Both the position numbers and the translations under genes were made by a program. DNA of 64,000 nt, from positions 3,766,545 to 3,830,544 of the forward strand of contig NZ_CP026692.1 in assembly GCF_002949795.1 (NCBI RefSeq), in the 5' to 3' direction. Source of the stretch: Nostoc sp. 'Lobaria pulmonaria (5183) cyanobiont'. Its GTDB lineage: Bacteria > Cyanobacteriota > Cyanobacteriia > Cyanobacteriales > Nostocaceae. The notes below the pieces were generated by a model. The model had not been told where the DNA came from, did not search any database, and worked only from the letters and a program-made list of their open reading frames with translations. Shown here piece by piece: positions 1 through 7,918 of the stretch (position 1 is the stretch's first letter; each line of letters opens with the position of its first letter).

Positions 1-1056
1 CGTTCGCAGTTCATGGCTCATGTTGGCTAAAAATTCGCTCTTAGCACGATTTGCGGTATCAGCTGCTGCTTTAGACTTTTTCAGTTGAGCTTGTTCAAAC
101 GCTTGCACCTGCCATAAGACAGCGATCATCGTCACGGTCAATCCGCCCACAATTAGAGCGATCAGATCGAGAAATTGTAGCCGAGATTCAATATTTTGGC
201 GCGGAATTACCAAAGCTACAGACCAATTAGCTTCTCGCAACGGCACATAAGCAACATACTTTTTGGTGCCGTCAATTTCCATCAACTGAATTCCCTGTTG
301 TTTGTTTACCATCTGCTGCGCGATCGCATTTAAATTCCGATCTGGAATTTTCAGCAGGCTGGGTGCAGGTTTTTCTACCGTTGACATTAACGTTGAGTTG
401 GGATGGACGATCGCTTCTCCTTGGGAATTGAGGGCGAATGCATAGCTGTTATTGCCGTAGCGCAGCGAGTTGACTACCTTAGCAATGCGATCAACTTTAA
501 CATTGCCGTGGAAAACCCCAATCGGTGAATGATTGGTGGGAGAATTTGACCAGATTGGGGTGGCGATCGCAATTAAAGGAATGCCTGTGGAACGGCTGAT
601 AAAGGGATCGGAAATATTACTTTTTCCGGCTAGTGCTTTTTGAAAGTAGTCTCGATCCTTAATATTCTTATTTGACCGACCAACCTTAGTATTAAAATAC
701 GAACCATCCGGGGTAGCCATTAGGAAAAAGAAAAATTCATCGATCCGCTCAATTTCTGACTTTAAATAAGGTTCTGCCACAGACCAGTCTAAGGAGCGTA
801 CAGCGGAAGTATGAGCAATGGTTTGCACCTCCACTTTCCGAACATGCAACCATTCTTCAATTTCATCAACCCCTTTCTGTACCTCTAAAAAAGCTTTTCC
901 TCTCAAGTCTTCTAGCGTTATTTTCCGAGCAGCTTGATAGCTAAAATAAGCAGAAATACTTACAATAAGAGTAGTGCCGCCAAGAATAAATCGGAGCAGT
1001 AAATTGCGCGAGGAGTATATTTTGGGAGCGGATAGGCTGGAGTTGCCTTTTATCAC
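1..1056 (-). CDS. Sensor histidine kinase with Cache domain, N-terminal part (runs off window)
   Basis: The reverse strand is open from a GTG at 1056 to the window edge. Translation gives a short cytoplasmic tail, a membrane segment (FILGGTTLIVSISAYF), an extracytoplasmic region of about 250 residues with dCache-like features (RDYFQKAL, GIPLIAIATPIW, GVFHGNVKVD), a second membrane segment (LIALIVGGLTVTMIAVL), and then the start of the HisKA H-box, AKSEFLANMSHELRT. It is therefore a membrane sensor kinase for a small external ligand, and the kinase core lies outside the window. GAGG lies a few bases before the 1056 GTG; another in-frame GTG at 1065 is possible. The ligand cannot be predicted. 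Confidence 0.85.
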   Translation of the reverse strand, partial: MIKGNSSLSAPKIYSSRNLLLRFILGGTTLIVSISAYFSYQAARKITLEDLRGKAFLEVQKGVDEIEEWLHVRKVEVQTIAHTSAVRSLDWSVAEPYLKSEIERIDEFFFFLMATPDGSYFNTKVGRSNKNIKDRDYFQKALAGKSNISDPFISRSTGIPLIAIATPIWSNSPTNHSPIGVFHGNVKVDRIAKVVNSLRYGNNSYAFALNSQGEAIVHPNSTLMSTVEKPAPSLLKIPDRNLNAIAQQMVNKQQGIQLMEIDGTKKYVAYVPLREANWSVALVIPRQNIESRLQFLDLIALIVGGLTVTMIAVLWQVQAFEQAQLKKSKAAADTANRAKSEFLANMSHELRT

Positions 1057-1131
1057 AGGATTCACCCTCTAAACAATGGGTTTGGTAAGCAAAAAAAAGG
1101 GCTATATATATTTAGATTGCCCAAAAAATTA

Positions 1132-1176
1132 TTGATAATCACAGCTATGATTGTTATCTATAGCTGCGATTATCAA
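1132..1176. repeat. Strong hairpin in the 1057-1360 intergenic region
   Basis: Near-perfect inverted repeat: TTGATAATC-AC-AGCTAT pairs with ATAGCT-GC-GATTATCAA around an 11-nt loop. Read on the minus strand it is followed by TTTTTT, so it looks like an intrinsic terminator or attenuator in front of the sensor kinase at 1056. The rest of the 304-bp gap is AT-rich with nothing else recognisable. Confidence 0.5.
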
Positions 1177-1360
1177 TACCCTAAATTTTGCTGACCATCA
1201 AGCCCACATAAAACAGGCAAAAGTGCGAGTTAAACTCCCTAAAAAACTAACTAATAGTAGCAACAAATTAAATGTGGAACAGATTATAAAATCTCACTAA
1301 CAAGCTACAGTATATACCTATAACATAGTAAAGAATTAGGTAATATTTGCCTTTTGACTA

Positions 1361-2677
1361 ATGACTCAAGTAGATATTCTGATCCTTTCAAATGGCCCGG
1401 GTGAAGTAACAACCTGGGTACGTCCAGTAGTAAAGGCGTTGCGGCAAGAATTAGGGGATGACCGTTCTTTAGTGAGGATTTCTGTAGTATTATCACCTTG
1501 CTCAAATGCCAGTGGTAAAGAAGCAGCGATCGCTCTTTCTTACCCAGAAGTAGATAGAGTTCAGGGAGCAGAACATTTTTGGCAATTTTTGCTTTGGGGT
1601 AAAACCTTTGATAATTGGGATTGGTGCGATCGCGGTGTAGTTGTTTTTCTGGGCGGTGATCAAATTTTTCCAGTGATTATAGGCAAAAAGCTCGGATATA
1701 GCACAGTAGTTTACGCCGAATGGGAAGCTAGATGGCATAACTGGATCGATCGCTTTGGAATCATGAAACCCGAAGTTGCAACCCATGTCCCCCAGAAATA
1801 TGGTCACAAATTCACCGTTGTTGGCGATTTGATGCTAGAAGCACAAGAACAAGTCAGCACTCCCTCCCACTCCCGTTCGGCACAAGTCACGGCAAGCCTA
1901 CTCCCTAACCCCGACTCCCCAATCATTGGTTTACTCCCTGGTTCAAAAGCAGCAAAATTAGCCCAAGGAGTACCATTATGTTTAGTTATTGCGGAATACG
2001 TTCATGCAAAAAGACCGCAAACCAGATTTGTAATTCCTATAGCCCCAACTTTGGATTTACCAACTTTAGCTAGTTTTGCCGATCGCCAAAAGAACTCTAT
2101 TGCTGAAACCTTTGGCTTTAGCGGTGCTTCCTTAATTGTCCCAGAGGATGCTAAAGGCAAGGCATTGCTCAAAACAGCAACGGGCTTAACTGTAGAACTG
2201 TGGCAAGAAAACCCTGCATATCACTTATTATCCCAGTGCTGTATTTGCTTAACTACGGTGGGGGCAAACACTGCTGAACTCGGTGCTTTAGGAGTGCCAA
2301 TGATTGTTTTACTACCAACACAGCAACTTGATGCTATGCGTTCTTGGGATGGTTTACCTGGATTGTTGGCAAATCTGCCAGTAGTCGGTACACCCTTTGC
2401 TAAGGTGATTAATTGGTCATTTCTGAGATTTGTAAGAAACAAAGGTTTATTAGCATGGCCAAATATCTGGGCACAGGAAGAGATTGTGCCAGAACTTATG
2501 GGTAAACTTCAACCGCAAGAAGTTGGGGAAATGGTTTTAGACTTTTTGGCGAATCCAGAAAAATTGGATGATATGCGCGCTAAACTCCGTAATATTCGCG
2601 GTAAAAGCGGTGCAGCTCAGAAGATAGCACAGATTGTTGGTGAGGAAATTGGGAAGTCGGGAGAGATGAGGGAGTAA
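1361..2677 (+). CDS. Lipid-A-disaccharide synthase-like glycosyltransferase (LpxB-related)
   Basis: A 438-residue soluble protein with the two-domain look of GT-B glycosyltransferases. The N-terminal nucleotide-fold strand is ILILSNGPGEV. A central GLLPGSKAAKL segment matches the LPGSR-type motif of LpxB, and a C-terminal CLTTVGANTAELGALGVP segment corresponds to the sugar-nucleotide-binding part of the LpxB family. It diverges from a textbook LpxB at the N-terminus, so I call it LpxB-related rather than LpxB; cyanobacteria carry such a paralogue. The ATG follows an AT-rich leader without a strong Shine-Dalgarno. No lipid A genes are adjacent, so substrate and pathway are inferred only from the family. 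Confidence 0.75.
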   Translation: MTQVDILILSNGPGEVTTWVRPVVKALRQELGDDRSLVRISVVLSPCSNASGKEAAIALSYPEVDRVQGAEHFWQFLLWGKTFDNWDWCDRGVVVFLGGDQIFPVIIGKKLGYSTVVYAEWEARWHNWIDRFGIMKPEVATHVPQKYGHKFTVVGDLMLEAQEQVSTPSHSRSAQVTASLLPNPDSPIIGLLPGSKAAKLAQGVPLCLVIAEYVHAKRPQTRFVIPIAPTLDLPTLASFADRQKNSIAETFGFSGASLIVPEDAKGKALLKTATGLTVELWQENPAYHLLSQCCICLTTVGANTAELGALGVPMIVLLPTQQLDAMRSWDGLPGLLANLPVVGTPFAKVINWSFLRFVRNKGLLAWPNIWAQEEIVPELMGKLQPQEVGEMVLDFLANPEKLDDMRAKLRNIRGKSGAAQKIAQIVGEEIGKSGEMRE

Positions 2678-2710
2678 ACGGAGCAACATCTCCCTGATTT
2701 TGACTCTGGC

Positions 2711-3097
2711 TTAATCTGAAGATTCTCCATCCCTGCGCCCAAGTTCATAAATGCCGGCACCCATACAGGCCAATATACCTGTACTAATTCCCCAACTCTC
2801 ACCTAAACTAATTTCCAGAACCCAGTTACATAAAGTGCCGACTACCAAAAAAGGCACAATGCTAAACAGTGAGGCGTAGAAAGCATTTTGGGATTCTCTG
2901 GCTTTACGAGTCTTTTCAAATTCCGACTGGCTGGTGTAGAGCGATCGCTCGGCAAAGTTAAACCAGCGATTAAGTTGCTCGATTACCCATTCATTGACTC
3001 TGGAAAAACCTAGATATAGCGCCAATGACCACAAACTCGCTCCAGCGATCGCGATTGTGTCTAACTCAAAACGGAAAGGCAAAATTTCAGTCAGCAT
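2711..3097 (-). CDS. Hypothetical membrane protein
   Basis: A 128-residue protein with a hydrophobic N-terminal segment (IAIAGASLWSLALYLGF), a charged amphipathic middle (residues about 40-70) and a second hydrophobic hairpin near the C-terminus (LFSIVPFLVVGTLCNWVL and GISTGILACMGAGIYEL). It converges with the LpxB-like gene, the two stop codons lying about 35 bp apart. Composition and HIP1 content match the neighbourhood, and it looks like a conserved cyanobacterial protein of unknown function. I recognise no catalytic motif. Confidence 0.65.
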   Translation of the reverse strand: MLTEILPFRFELDTIAIAGASLWSLALYLGFSRVNEWVIEQLNRWFNFAERSLYTSQSEFEKTRKARESQNAFYASLFSIVPFLVVGTLCNWVLEISLGESWGISTGILACMGAGIYELGRRDGESSD

Positions 3098-3334
3098 TGC
3101 TTGGGGTAGTCCTGCAAAGGGTTAACTTTAGCTGTGAGTAGATGCTAAATAAACCTCTTGTGCAATTTTAAGCATAAACGTTAACAAGATTTCAACTACT
3201 TGGCAAATCTCCCGCTTCTTAGCTTGTTTACACCAGTTTTACACCCATTGTCTATCTAAAGGTATCAAAAAGTACCCTAGATTTTAGTCAAAGCTATAAC
3301 AGTTTTTCTATATAAGCTAGTACCTACAAACCAC

Positions 3335-3368
3335 AAACCCCTTGAAATTATTAGATTTCAAGGGGTTT
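3335..3368 (-). terminator. Hairpin behind the tRNA-Phe fragment
   Basis: A perfect 14-bp stem (AAACCCCTTGAAAT with ATTTCAAGGGGTTT) around a 6-nt loop, immediately beyond the 3' end of the tRNA-Phe fragment on the minus strand. It is most likely the original terminator of the tRNA transcript. Confidence 0.6.
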
Positions 3369-3375
3369 AAGAGAG

Positions 3376-3420
3376 TGCCAGGAACCGGACTTGAACCGGT
3401 GACACGAGGATTTTCAGTCC
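3376..3420 (-). pseudogene. tRNA-Phe (GAA) 3' fragment, 45 nt
   Basis: The minus strand carries the 3' 45 nt of a tRNA-Phe: most of the anticodon arm with CTGAAAATC (GAA anticodon), the variable loop, a T arm with GGTTCAAGTCC, and the acceptor end CCTGGCA. CCA is not encoded. The 28 nt that should precede it (acceptor 5' strand, D arm, first anticodon-stem bases) are absent. The sequence upstream, ending in TATTGTC, has no tRNA character. It cannot fold as a functional tRNA. A 3'-half tRNA ending at the acceptor is the usual footprint left by integrases that target tRNA genes. Confidence 0.8.
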
Positions 3421-3571
3421 GACAATATTTTGACGCTAACGCCCTTCTCAAACGGCTTTTATTATTTCGAGCTTCTGATTTTTGCCTAAACCTTGCCTAG
3501 CATGGGCGGTTAAATTGAGGTTCTTCAGGTTCTTCAGGTTTTTCGAGCGACTGAGCAGCTATGCTGTAAAG

Positions 3572-3678
3572 TTCTGCCTTGACGTTTCGGTGTTTCGCGC
3601 AGCCTGTAGCAGCTTCTGTCTTCCCTGTAATAACTTCTGCCTTGACGTTTCGGTGTTTCGCGCAGCCTGTAGCAACTT
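3572..3678. repeat. 63-bp-period direct repeat, two copies
   Basis: About 44 nt starting TTCTGCCTTGACGTTTCGG occur at 3572 and again at 3635, nearly identical. They lie in GC-richer sequence just upstream of the small exported protein and create open frames in two phases that I regard as non-coding. The 3421-3795 interval holds nothing else I can name. Confidence 0.7.
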
Positions 3679-3795
3679 CCGCTTTGACGTTATCAGAAAC
3701 AGACTTGCATTATATGACCATGATTACCGTATTACGCAACAGAGCGATCGCTTGTTTGGGATCTATTCAACCTCTATATACAAAGCTCTTGGGGA

Positions 3796-4035
3796 TTGTC
3801 ATGCCACCATCTGCCTTTGTGCATATTCCTGATGGGTTTAGTATGTGCTAGGGCTTCCGTATTGGCTCAAATTCCTAACTATCAGCGTGAAATAGAGTTT
3901 TCTCAAGAAGATGCTCCCATGTTGGAGTTTAACGATCAAGAAAGCAATGTGGCAATCGACTTATTTGGCTGTGATTGTTCTGCTTGTATAAATTCTTTAC
4001 GTCAGATGCGCGGCGCGACACCCTTAGTATATTAG
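3796..4035 (+). CDS. Small exported protein, hypothetical
   Basis: 79 residues. After a short lead, a hydrophobic stretch (CIFLMGLVCARASVLAQ) resembles a signal peptide with an Ala-x-Ala-like cleavage site near residue 24. It is followed by an acidic mature region and a cysteine cluster CDCSACINSLRQ. A shorter start at Met13 would still leave a signal-like segment. The mature part does not look random and three clustered cysteines suggest metal or disulfide chemistry, but I recognise no family. It stands alone between the tRNA fragment and the convergent cupin operon. Confidence 0.5.
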   Translation: MSCHHLPLCIFLMGLVCARASVLAQIPNYQREIEFSQEDAPMLEFNDQESNVAIDLFGCDCSACINSLRQMRGATPLVY

Positions 4036-4133
4036 GATTTTGCAAATTTATTTTTGTTTATAAGCAACATCCGCAAATTTTTGTGAGGGCATAACAAATG
4101 TTGTGCCCTGACTGTATCTTGTATTCAAAATAA

Positions 4134-4481
4134 TTACGCTAGTTTTTCGACTCGCAAACCAAAGTATGTCAAAACAAGTTCGGTGGAGCCACTATTGACA
4201 ACTTCGTGGACTTCTCCCGGTTCGATGGCTACACAGTTTCCTGGAAGCAAGGGGTATTCTGTACCATCAATGTTAATTACTCCCGAACCAGCTTCTACAA
4301 AGAATACCTCGCACATATCTTGATGCGCGTGTGCTGGTGCAGTTTGTCCAGGAGCAAAATGTGCTTGAGAAAAGTTAGTTAGGTGAGGTAAATCGCCGAA
4401 GCGTAACATCACCTTTTTCTTGATTTCGGCATTGTGAGAAACCGACTCTTCAGGCAAGTTTTTGAGGGAAGTGGTAATCAT
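4134..4481 (-). CDS. Cupin-domain protein
   Basis: 115 residues forming a single small beta-barrel cupin. Motif 1 is seen as HAHQDMCEVFFVEAG with paired metal-ligand histidines and a Glu. Motif 2 is PGEVHEVVNSG. The start codon overlaps the stop of the upstream PlsY/PEP-synthase-like gene by 4 bp (ATGA), so the two are translationally coupled. Small single cupins often bind a metal or a small ligand; here the coupling suggests it serves the large fusion enzyme, perhaps as sensor or isomerase, but the substrate is unknown. Confidence 0.85.
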   Translation of the reverse strand: MITTSLKNLPEESVSHNAEIKKKVMLRFGDLPHLTNFSQAHFAPGQTAPAHAHQDMCEVFFVEAGSGVINIDGTEYPLLPGNCVAIEPGEVHEVVNSGSTELVLTYFGLRVEKLA

Positions 4482-7372
4482 TCGGGTCTTAAATCGTTAG
4501 ACAATTCCACAATACCCCTAGATCCATCAATCCTGACTCGTTGACCATCTTGCAAGAGCCATGTAGCGCCTCGAACATCCATCACTGCGGGAATTCCATA
4601 CTCACGAGCAACGATCGCACCGTGAGAAAGCCTTCCCCCAGCTTCGGCAATTAATCCTCCAGCCTTTAATAAAAATGGGGCCCAGCCTGAGTCTGTATAA
4701 GGCACTACCAGAATCGTATCTCGATCGATGTTTGGCACGTCTTGTAAATTTCGCAACACTTTCACTCTACCTTCGGCTTGCCCTTGACTAGCTCCAATAC
4801 CTTGTAAAATTTGGTCAGAGTAGAGTTCAGAGGGAGCTAAGGGGTGAGGAGGTGTATTGCCGTAGACTAAAACAGGTATTTGAATAATCTCGCTATCTTG
4901 CAGGAATTGCGATCGCCTAAATTCTACTAACTCATCTAACTGCTCTATTAAGCTGGAATCTTCATCCCCAACTAGACGCCGCACTTCATCAAAGTTGAGA
5001 AAAAAGATATCGCCTGTTTGCCTAAGTAAGCCAGACTTTAACCAAATCTTCTCTAAAGCCACAAAACTCCAACGCAATTCGGCCAAAAGTCGGGAATAAA
5101 CTTCAGTGACTCGTCCTTTGATATCCACGCGCCGTTGCACGAAAGAGCGTTTGCGCTTACTGGCAAAGATACTATTAATCGCGTCTTTAGCACCTGCTTG
5201 TGGTTCGTTCCCCTGCATTAGCTGCACAAACATCTGCTTAATCATCTGGGGATTTTCCCGCCAAGTGGGAACGGAGATGTCAGTTCCCACCTCACTTAAA
5301 TAGCCATAATCTTGAAGCAATTCGTTAAATTCTTGGAGGATCTTCTCTCCTTCGGGGGTTTGCTTTAATTGTTCAAATACTTGCTGTGGCTCAAACTCAA
5401 CCAATACCTGCTTGGCATCTGTAGCGATTGCACTGAGCGATCGCAATGCCGCTACCTCTGGAGTGACGCTATGATCGATTTGCCCATCCTTTACCCGAAA
5501 AATCGCCTGTCTCAGGGCAGCACTCAAGGGAGCTAAAATGCTGTAATACGTTCCATGACGCAGCAACTCCAGAATAAAATCAACTCTTGCCAACAACTCC
5601 GGTGCTTCCAAGTTATCTATATCTTCCTGCGCCAACTGCGACAACCCAGGAATCAACCGTTTTTGATAATCTTCCTTGAAGTCCTTTTCTAAATTTAATT
5701 CCCGCTTCAGCAACTTCCCTAGTCCTGGCAAATTTTCCCAAGTTGACTGCAAGGACGGTTTACTTAATTTAGCTCCTCTGGTTAAAAATTCCAAACTTTC
5801 TGGCGGCAGTCCCATACGGAGAAAAATATCTCCTAAGAGGGAAGCATTAAAGTAGGCTCTGGAATAATGGAGAGTTGCTGTTTTGGTGAAATCTAACCCC
5901 AAGGCGCGATCGCCTAAAACTAAAGTAAAAAATTCTCCCCAAACTCCACAAGTTAAAGGACGATTAATTGACCATGTTAAGGGGTGAATTACTCCGGGAA
6001 TTACTTCAGCAGCGATTTTACGTGTCCAGATGGGCAACAGAGTGGTGATCGGTCGAGATTGCAACACCCAAAGTGTTTGACCATCATAACTCCACTCGAT
6101 ATCTTGAGGAGTGCCATGATAACGTTTTTCGAGTCGGTAAGTAAGGTAAGCAACTTGTTTTATTAATGACTGTGGTACTCGTCCTTGACCTTCTAATTGT
6201 ACAGAGTAGGAATTTTCTGTTTCAACAACAAAAGCGCGATATTGTTCTGGTGTGATTTTTCCCGAAACGACTTGTGTCGGGCTGCCTGGAAGGGCTTCAA
6301 TGATAATCGCATCGCCTTGCTGGGTAATGGGATCGCGACTGAAAGCGACGCCAGAATATACACTCTGGACTTGTTGTTGAATTAACACAGCCATTGCTGT
6401 ATCATTTAAACCGCGATCGCGCCGATATTGGACAGCATAAGGATGATCGTAGGAAGCTTTAACTTGGGCGATCGCTGACTGTAATGCCTGTGGACTAGTA
6501 ACATTGATAACTGTTTCATACTGTCCAGCAGCAGAAGCGTGTTCTGAGTCTTCTCCAATAGCAGAGGAACGCACCACCAAAGGGGATAATTCTGATGGCT
6601 GGAGAAATTCTGTCAACCCTTCAGGATCGTCGATGGGAGCTAGTACCCATCCCTTCGGCACTGGATAGCCCCAGCGCTTAATTTGAGATAATGTCGCCGC
6701 CTTTTCTCCGACTATGGCAGCATTCAACTCCTCATCTAGAGAAACCATAGCGCGATCGCCGCGTAAAAATTCCAACATCGCTTGCGATTCTGTTTGTGCC
6801 TCTTGGGCTGGCAGTTTCATATCATCAGGAATTTTAGTATAAATCCAGCCCATTAAACCTGCTAAAGCGACAGCAGCAAATATTCTGGGAATATCGCTCA
6901 GGTGCAGAAGTGCCACAAACAAAGGAAAAAGCAGCAAAACCCCAAATTTGACTACCTTTCTTGATTGCAGAATTGTAAAAGTAATACCTGCAAAGAAAGA
7001 TACAAATATCGCTACCAGTGGATCGTGTACGACAAATCCCCAGACAACATTTGTCGTACCTGCTCCTCTGCCTATCCAGTATCTACCGATTACCAGAGCG
7101 ATCAGGGCAACCAATTCCCAAAACGATCCTTCTGGGAAGAAAATGCGGGTGAGTAAGACTGCCGCAACTCCTTTTAAAGCTTCTGACAAGACTGCCAGAA
7201 TTCCGACAATTTTACCGCCATGATAAAACGCAGCTGATACACTTATGTTTCCTGTACCAACTTGTGATAACTGCTTCCGCTTCAGGGCGTAAGTTATCCA
7301 TGAAATCAGGGGTAATCCGCCCAAAAGGGGGCAGATAATTAAAATAACGAAAACACCCCAAGGTTCAAACAT
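4478..7372 (-). CDS. PlsY-like membrane domain fused to PEP-synthase/dikinase-like enzyme
   Basis: 964 residues. Residues 1 to about 190 are a polytopic membrane domain resembling glycerol-3-phosphate acyltransferase PlsY: VGTGNISVSAAF corresponds to the GSGNIGATN loop, and EALKG to DxxKG. From about 215 on it is a pyruvate-phosphate-dikinase-like ATP-grasp domain (VVRSSAIGEDSEHASAAGQY, then EWSYDGQTLWVLQSRPI). It ends in a swivelling phosphohistidine domain, GGRLSHGAIVAREYGIPAV, whose His is intact. The order, ATP-grasp then His domain with a long middle, recalls rifampin phosphotransferase and PEP synthase. The protein may phosphorylate a lipid-linked or membrane-adjacent substrate; this is inference. 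It overlaps the cupin gene by 4 bp. Confidence 0.85.
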   Translation of the reverse strand: MFEPWGVFVILIICPLLGGLPLISWITYALKRKQLSQVGTGNISVSAAFYHGGKIVGILAVLSEALKGVAAVLLTRIFFPEGSFWELVALIALVIGRYWIGRGAGTTNVVWGFVVHDPLVAIFVSFFAGITFTILQSRKVVKFGVLLLFPLFVALLHLSDIPRIFAAVALAGLMGWIYTKIPDDMKLPAQEAQTESQAMLEFLRGDRAMVSLDEELNAAIVGEKAATLSQIKRWGYPVPKGWVLAPIDDPEGLTEFLQPSELSPLVVRSSAIGEDSEHASAAGQYETVINVTSPQALQSAIAQVKASYDHPYAVQYRRDRGLNDTAMAVLIQQQVQSVYSGVAFSRDPITQQGDAIIIEALPGSPTQVVSGKITPEQYRAFVVETENSYSVQLEGQGRVPQSLIKQVAYLTYRLEKRYHGTPQDIEWSYDGQTLWVLQSRPITTLLPIWTRKIAAEVIPGVIHPLTWSINRPLTCGVWGEFFTLVLGDRALGLDFTKTATLHYSRAYFNASLLGDIFLRMGLPPESLEFLTRGAKLSKPSLQSTWENLPGLGKLLKRELNLEKDFKEDYQKRLIPGLSQLAQEDIDNLEAPELLARVDFILELLRHGTYYSILAPLSAALRQAIFRVKDGQIDHSVTPEVAALRSLSAIATDAKQVLVEFEPQQVFEQLKQTPEGEKILQEFNELLQDYGYLSEVGTDISVPTWRENPQMIKQMFVQLMQGNEPQAGAKDAINSIFASKRKRSFVQRRVDIKGRVTEVYSRLLAELRWSFVALEKIWLKSGLLRQTGDIFFLNFDEVRRLVGDEDSSLIEQLDELVEFRRSQFLQDSEIIQIPVLVYGNTPPHPLAPSELYSDQILQGIGASQGQAEGRVKVLRNLQDVPNIDRDTILVVPYTDSGWAPFLLKAGGLIAEAGGRLSHGAIVAREYGIPAVMDVRGATWLLQDGQRVRIDGSRGIVELSNDLRPE

Positions 7373-7488
7373 TCTGGGTTTTGGATTTTAGATTTAAATT
7401 TTCCATCTAAAACCTCAAATCTAAAATCTAAAGTTTTTCTGAAATTTTTGATGGTTATAAAAGGGCTTTTATTTACTAGTTACTAAAT

Positions 7489-7528
7489 GGACACTTGGCT
7501 AAAACGGTTTCCGTTTTTGCCAGTGTCC
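7489..7528 (-). terminator. Long hairpin after the small membrane-protein gene
   Basis: GGACACTTGGCTAAAACGG pairs with CCGTTTTTGCCAGTGTCC with two mismatches and a tiny loop, 20 bp beyond the stop of the minus-strand small membrane protein. It lacks a clear T-run, so it may be a terminator or an RNA-stabilising stem. Confidence 0.5.
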
Positions 7529-7547
7529 TTCTAGACTACTAATGGTT

Positions 7548-7763
7548 TTAGTTTAGCGCATAGGCAGCTTGTAGCGCCCAGATGACGAGAGCAGCGATCG
7601 ATCCCAGAAGCAACACGGTAGAGATAGTGACTACTTTTGGGGAATCTGCTCCCTTAAATTTCATAATTCCGCGATTTAAGTCGGACACAGCTTTGTAATC
7701 CTCTCTTTTTGGAGCATGAAATATTTGTCCGTTTTGATTGTAGTCCTTCTCTTTGCGGATGAT
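7548..7763 (-). CDS. Small single-pass membrane protein; no canonical start codon
   Basis: The minus strand encodes about 71 residues, starting near IIRKEKDYNQNG, through HAPKREDYKAVSDLNRG and MKFKGADSPKV, to a C-terminal membrane span (STVLLLGSIAALVIWAL) and a TAA at 7548. It reads as a genuine small cyanobacterial thylakoid-type protein and reminds me of the Psb35 type of photosystem II accessory proteins, but that link is weak. No ATG, GTG or TTG lies in frame before the conserved part: a TAA at 7776-7778 is only a few codons upstream. Either an ATC/ATT start is used, or the start was lost and only an internal ATG (38 residues) remains. Confidence 0.5.
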   Translation of the reverse strand: MIRKEKDYNQNGQIFHAPKREDYKAVSDLNRGIMKFKGADSPKVVTISTVLLLGSIAALVIWALQAAYALN

Positions 7764-7843
7764 GTTAAATTCACTTTAAAAATTTAAAAATTTAGAAGTG
7801 AGGAGTGGGGGTAAGGGGACAAGGGGACAATGAAAATAATCTT

Positions 7844-7871
7844 GCCCAATGCCCAATGCCCAATGCCCAAT
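7844..7871. repeat. Short tandem heptamer GCCCAAT, four copies
   Basis: Four perfect GCCCAAT units, preceded by GGGGACAAGGGGACAA. The same heptamer family recurs at 22704-22732 and, imperfectly, near 13181. This is the STRR type known from heterocystous cyanobacteria. Confidence 0.8.
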
Positions 7872-7918
7872 CCCCCAGTATCATTGAAAAGCAACTCAGT
7901 ATAAGAGGGTGTGAGTAG

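Noticed and set aside
3376..3480. tRNA-Phe interrupted by a group I intron
   Set aside because: The break lies in the anticodon stem, not the loop, and no 5' exon is found within several hundred bases.
3482..3851. Two overlapping open frames of 90-116 codons on the plus strand
   Set aside because: Both are produced by the 63-bp repeat; composition is Cys/Phe/Arg-rich and no start has a ribosome site.
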